Assembly: GCF_022398325.1 (NCBI RefSeq)
Contig: NZ_JAKEVD010000025.1
Location: forward strand, 1 to 64,000
Direction of reading: 5' to 3'
DNA length: 64,000 nucleotides
Origin: Shewanella sp. Isolate13
GTDB lineage: Bacteria > Pseudomonadota > Gammaproteobacteria > Enterobacterales > Shewanellaceae
Each line of letters begins with the position of its first letter. Within the stretch, counting starts at the first letter, position 1. The translations under genes were made by a program, and so were the position numbers. Shown one piece after another: positions 63,008 to 64,000 of the stretch. The notes below the pieces were generated by a model. The model was not told the DNA's origin, made no database searches, and worked only from the letters and a program-made list of their open reading frames with translations.

Positions 63008-64000
63008 TTATTGACTCTTGAGGTAAACACTGGGATTAGTGCTGCAAATACGCCATGCGGGATAAATCCCTGCAACAATGGCTGCACTAACGGCGATAAC
63101 CGGTGCTATCAACCACATGCTTTGATCCAGTTGCGCCAACGATGCTTCTAAATCGAATTTAGAGGATAAGAAATACAGTGCCATCCAAGCCCATAACAGA
63201 CCCAGAGCGCCGCCACAAAAACCAATCAAGCCCACTTCCACTAAGTGCTGAGAGAAGATCTGTAATCTGCTCGCGCCAATCGCTCGCCTGACCCCCACTT
63301 CTGGCGCGCGCTTTAAAAATTTAGCCAAGAGTAGCCCCAGCATATTGACTAGGCAGACCACCAAAAACAGCGCGCTCAACCCCACCAATACCTTGTTGTC
63401 TTCTGGGACGACTTTGTTAAAGTTCAACCACTGGGCGACATCACGAATTTCACCGCGGGCATCGGGGCGTTTAAAGCGACCAATCTGTTGTTGCTGCTCC
63501 ACGTAACGTCCTAACCACTCTCGATATTCTTGCTGCTTTGCACTGGTATCTAACTCAGCCCAATATTGCAGCCAATGCATCTCAGAGTTCAGTCTGTCTT
63601 GGTAGGTGCGGATACCTTCATGACGCCAGCTTTGGTTATTGCCCCAGCTCTCAAATTCCTCGATAGGCGCGAGTGAGAAAGGCACATAGATACGGGCGGA
63701 GTCATTAAAAGCCCCGTTGTTAACGTCGTAATACTTAGGGCTCGGGTTCCAGTTTTCGATGACACCAACCACTTGATAAGGTTTACGGTTCAGCAGCAGT
63801 GTTTTACCCACGCTATCGCCACCACCAAAGACCTCTTTATTCATATCCTCACTAATGACAACCTTATAACCGCCCTCTTCATCCACCTGCTTGTCCCAGC
63901 TGCGACCATAGATAAACGGCACATCAAACAAGTCGAAAAAGTCACCACCGGTTACCCGTACGCCCTCCAAAATAGGCGAGAAATTGACATCCTCAGTCTG
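63008..64000 (-). CDS. ABC transporter permease (FtsX/MacB-type), 5' end outside window
   Basis: The frame runs without a stop to the window end, so the gene starts beyond it. The visible 330 residues hold the rest of a MacB-like periplasmic domain and three C-terminal helices. The loop APEVGVRRAIGASRLQIFSQ is typical. It pairs with the next permease, giving a two-permease export system probably controlled by the neighbouring NtrC-type regulator. Confidence 0.88.
   Translation of the reverse strand, partial: QTEDVNFSPILEGVRVTGGDFFDLFDVPFIYGRSWDKQVDEEGGYKVVISEDMNKEVFGGGDSVGKTLLLNRKPYQVVGVIENWNPSPKYYDVNNGAFNDSARIYVPFSLAPIEEFESWGNNQSWRHEGIRTYQDRLNSEMHWLQYWAELDTSAKQQEYREWLGRYVEQQQQIGRFKRPDARGEIRDVAQWLNFNKVVPEDNKVLVGLSALFLVVCLVNMLGLLLAKFLKRAPEVGVRRAIGASRLQIFSQHLVEVGLIGFCGGALGLLWAWMALYFLSSKFDLEASLAQLDQSMWLIAPVIAVSAAIVAGIYPAWRICSTNPSVYLKSQ

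Overview
The window looks like chromosomal DNA of a marine gammaproteobacterium, most probably a Shewanella. The main reasons are a complete torECAD operon with torS, torT, torR and a torF-like gene, and an E. coli-like order of zapA/ssrS and ygfB-ubiH-ubiI-gcvT-gcvH-gcvP (without pepP). A family of roughly 270-bp dispersed repeats also occurs several times. The assignment rests on gene content and order read by eye, not on a database search.

Layout. 1-967: three identical copies of the 3' end of an IS200/Y1 (RAYT-type) transposase. 1036-2860: a two-gene cassette, ParA-like ATPase plus HEPN-domain protein, bracketed by a 12-bp direct repeat. 3016-4104: a small unknown gene, tandem repeats and a long imperfect hairpin next to gcvP. 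4108-9174: glycine cleavage genes gcvP, gcvH, gcvT (minus strand). 9479-12770: ubiI, ubiH and ygfB. 13098-13682: zapA and 6S RNA. 13683-21954: about 8 kb inserted between 6S RNA and its usual partner fthC, bounded by dispersed repeats. It holds a GDPD lipoprotein / PEGA membrane protein / six-CxxCxGxG membrane protein operon and, opposite it, three small genes, one of them frameshifted in a G7 tract.

21955-33579: fthC, a DUF1326/DUF2182 pair, an S9 peptidase, ung, two pilin-like genes, a DUF3144 gene, a LysE exporter, a membrane thioredoxin, a sigma-54 activator and ccoG. A -24/-12 promoter with upstream palindromes lies between the last two. 33594-34155: two more dispersed repeats. 34289-39150: acyl-CoA ligase, lipocalin, ABC exporter and a DUF2956 protein. 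39306-51350: the TMAO respiration locus. torECAD is preceded by four tandem 10-bp tor-box-like repeats. TorS and TorT (divergent) and TorR form the sensory circuit, and a porin-like torF also has tor-box-like repeats upstream.

51475-64000: a small winged-helix protein, two bacterial PH-domain membrane proteins with a DUF924 protein, two UspA paralogues, a SpoIIAA-like protein, an aldehyde dehydrogenase/TetR operon with a palindromic operator, a DUF1272 protein, and an NtrY/NtrC-like two-component system beside two FtsX/MacB-type permeases, the last cut by the window end.

The least explained parts are the ParA-HEPN cassette and the 13.7-21.9 kb insertion. The best supported new regulatory predictions are the tor boxes, the sigma-54 control of ccoG and the TetR operator. 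No tRNA, rRNA or CRISPR array was seen.
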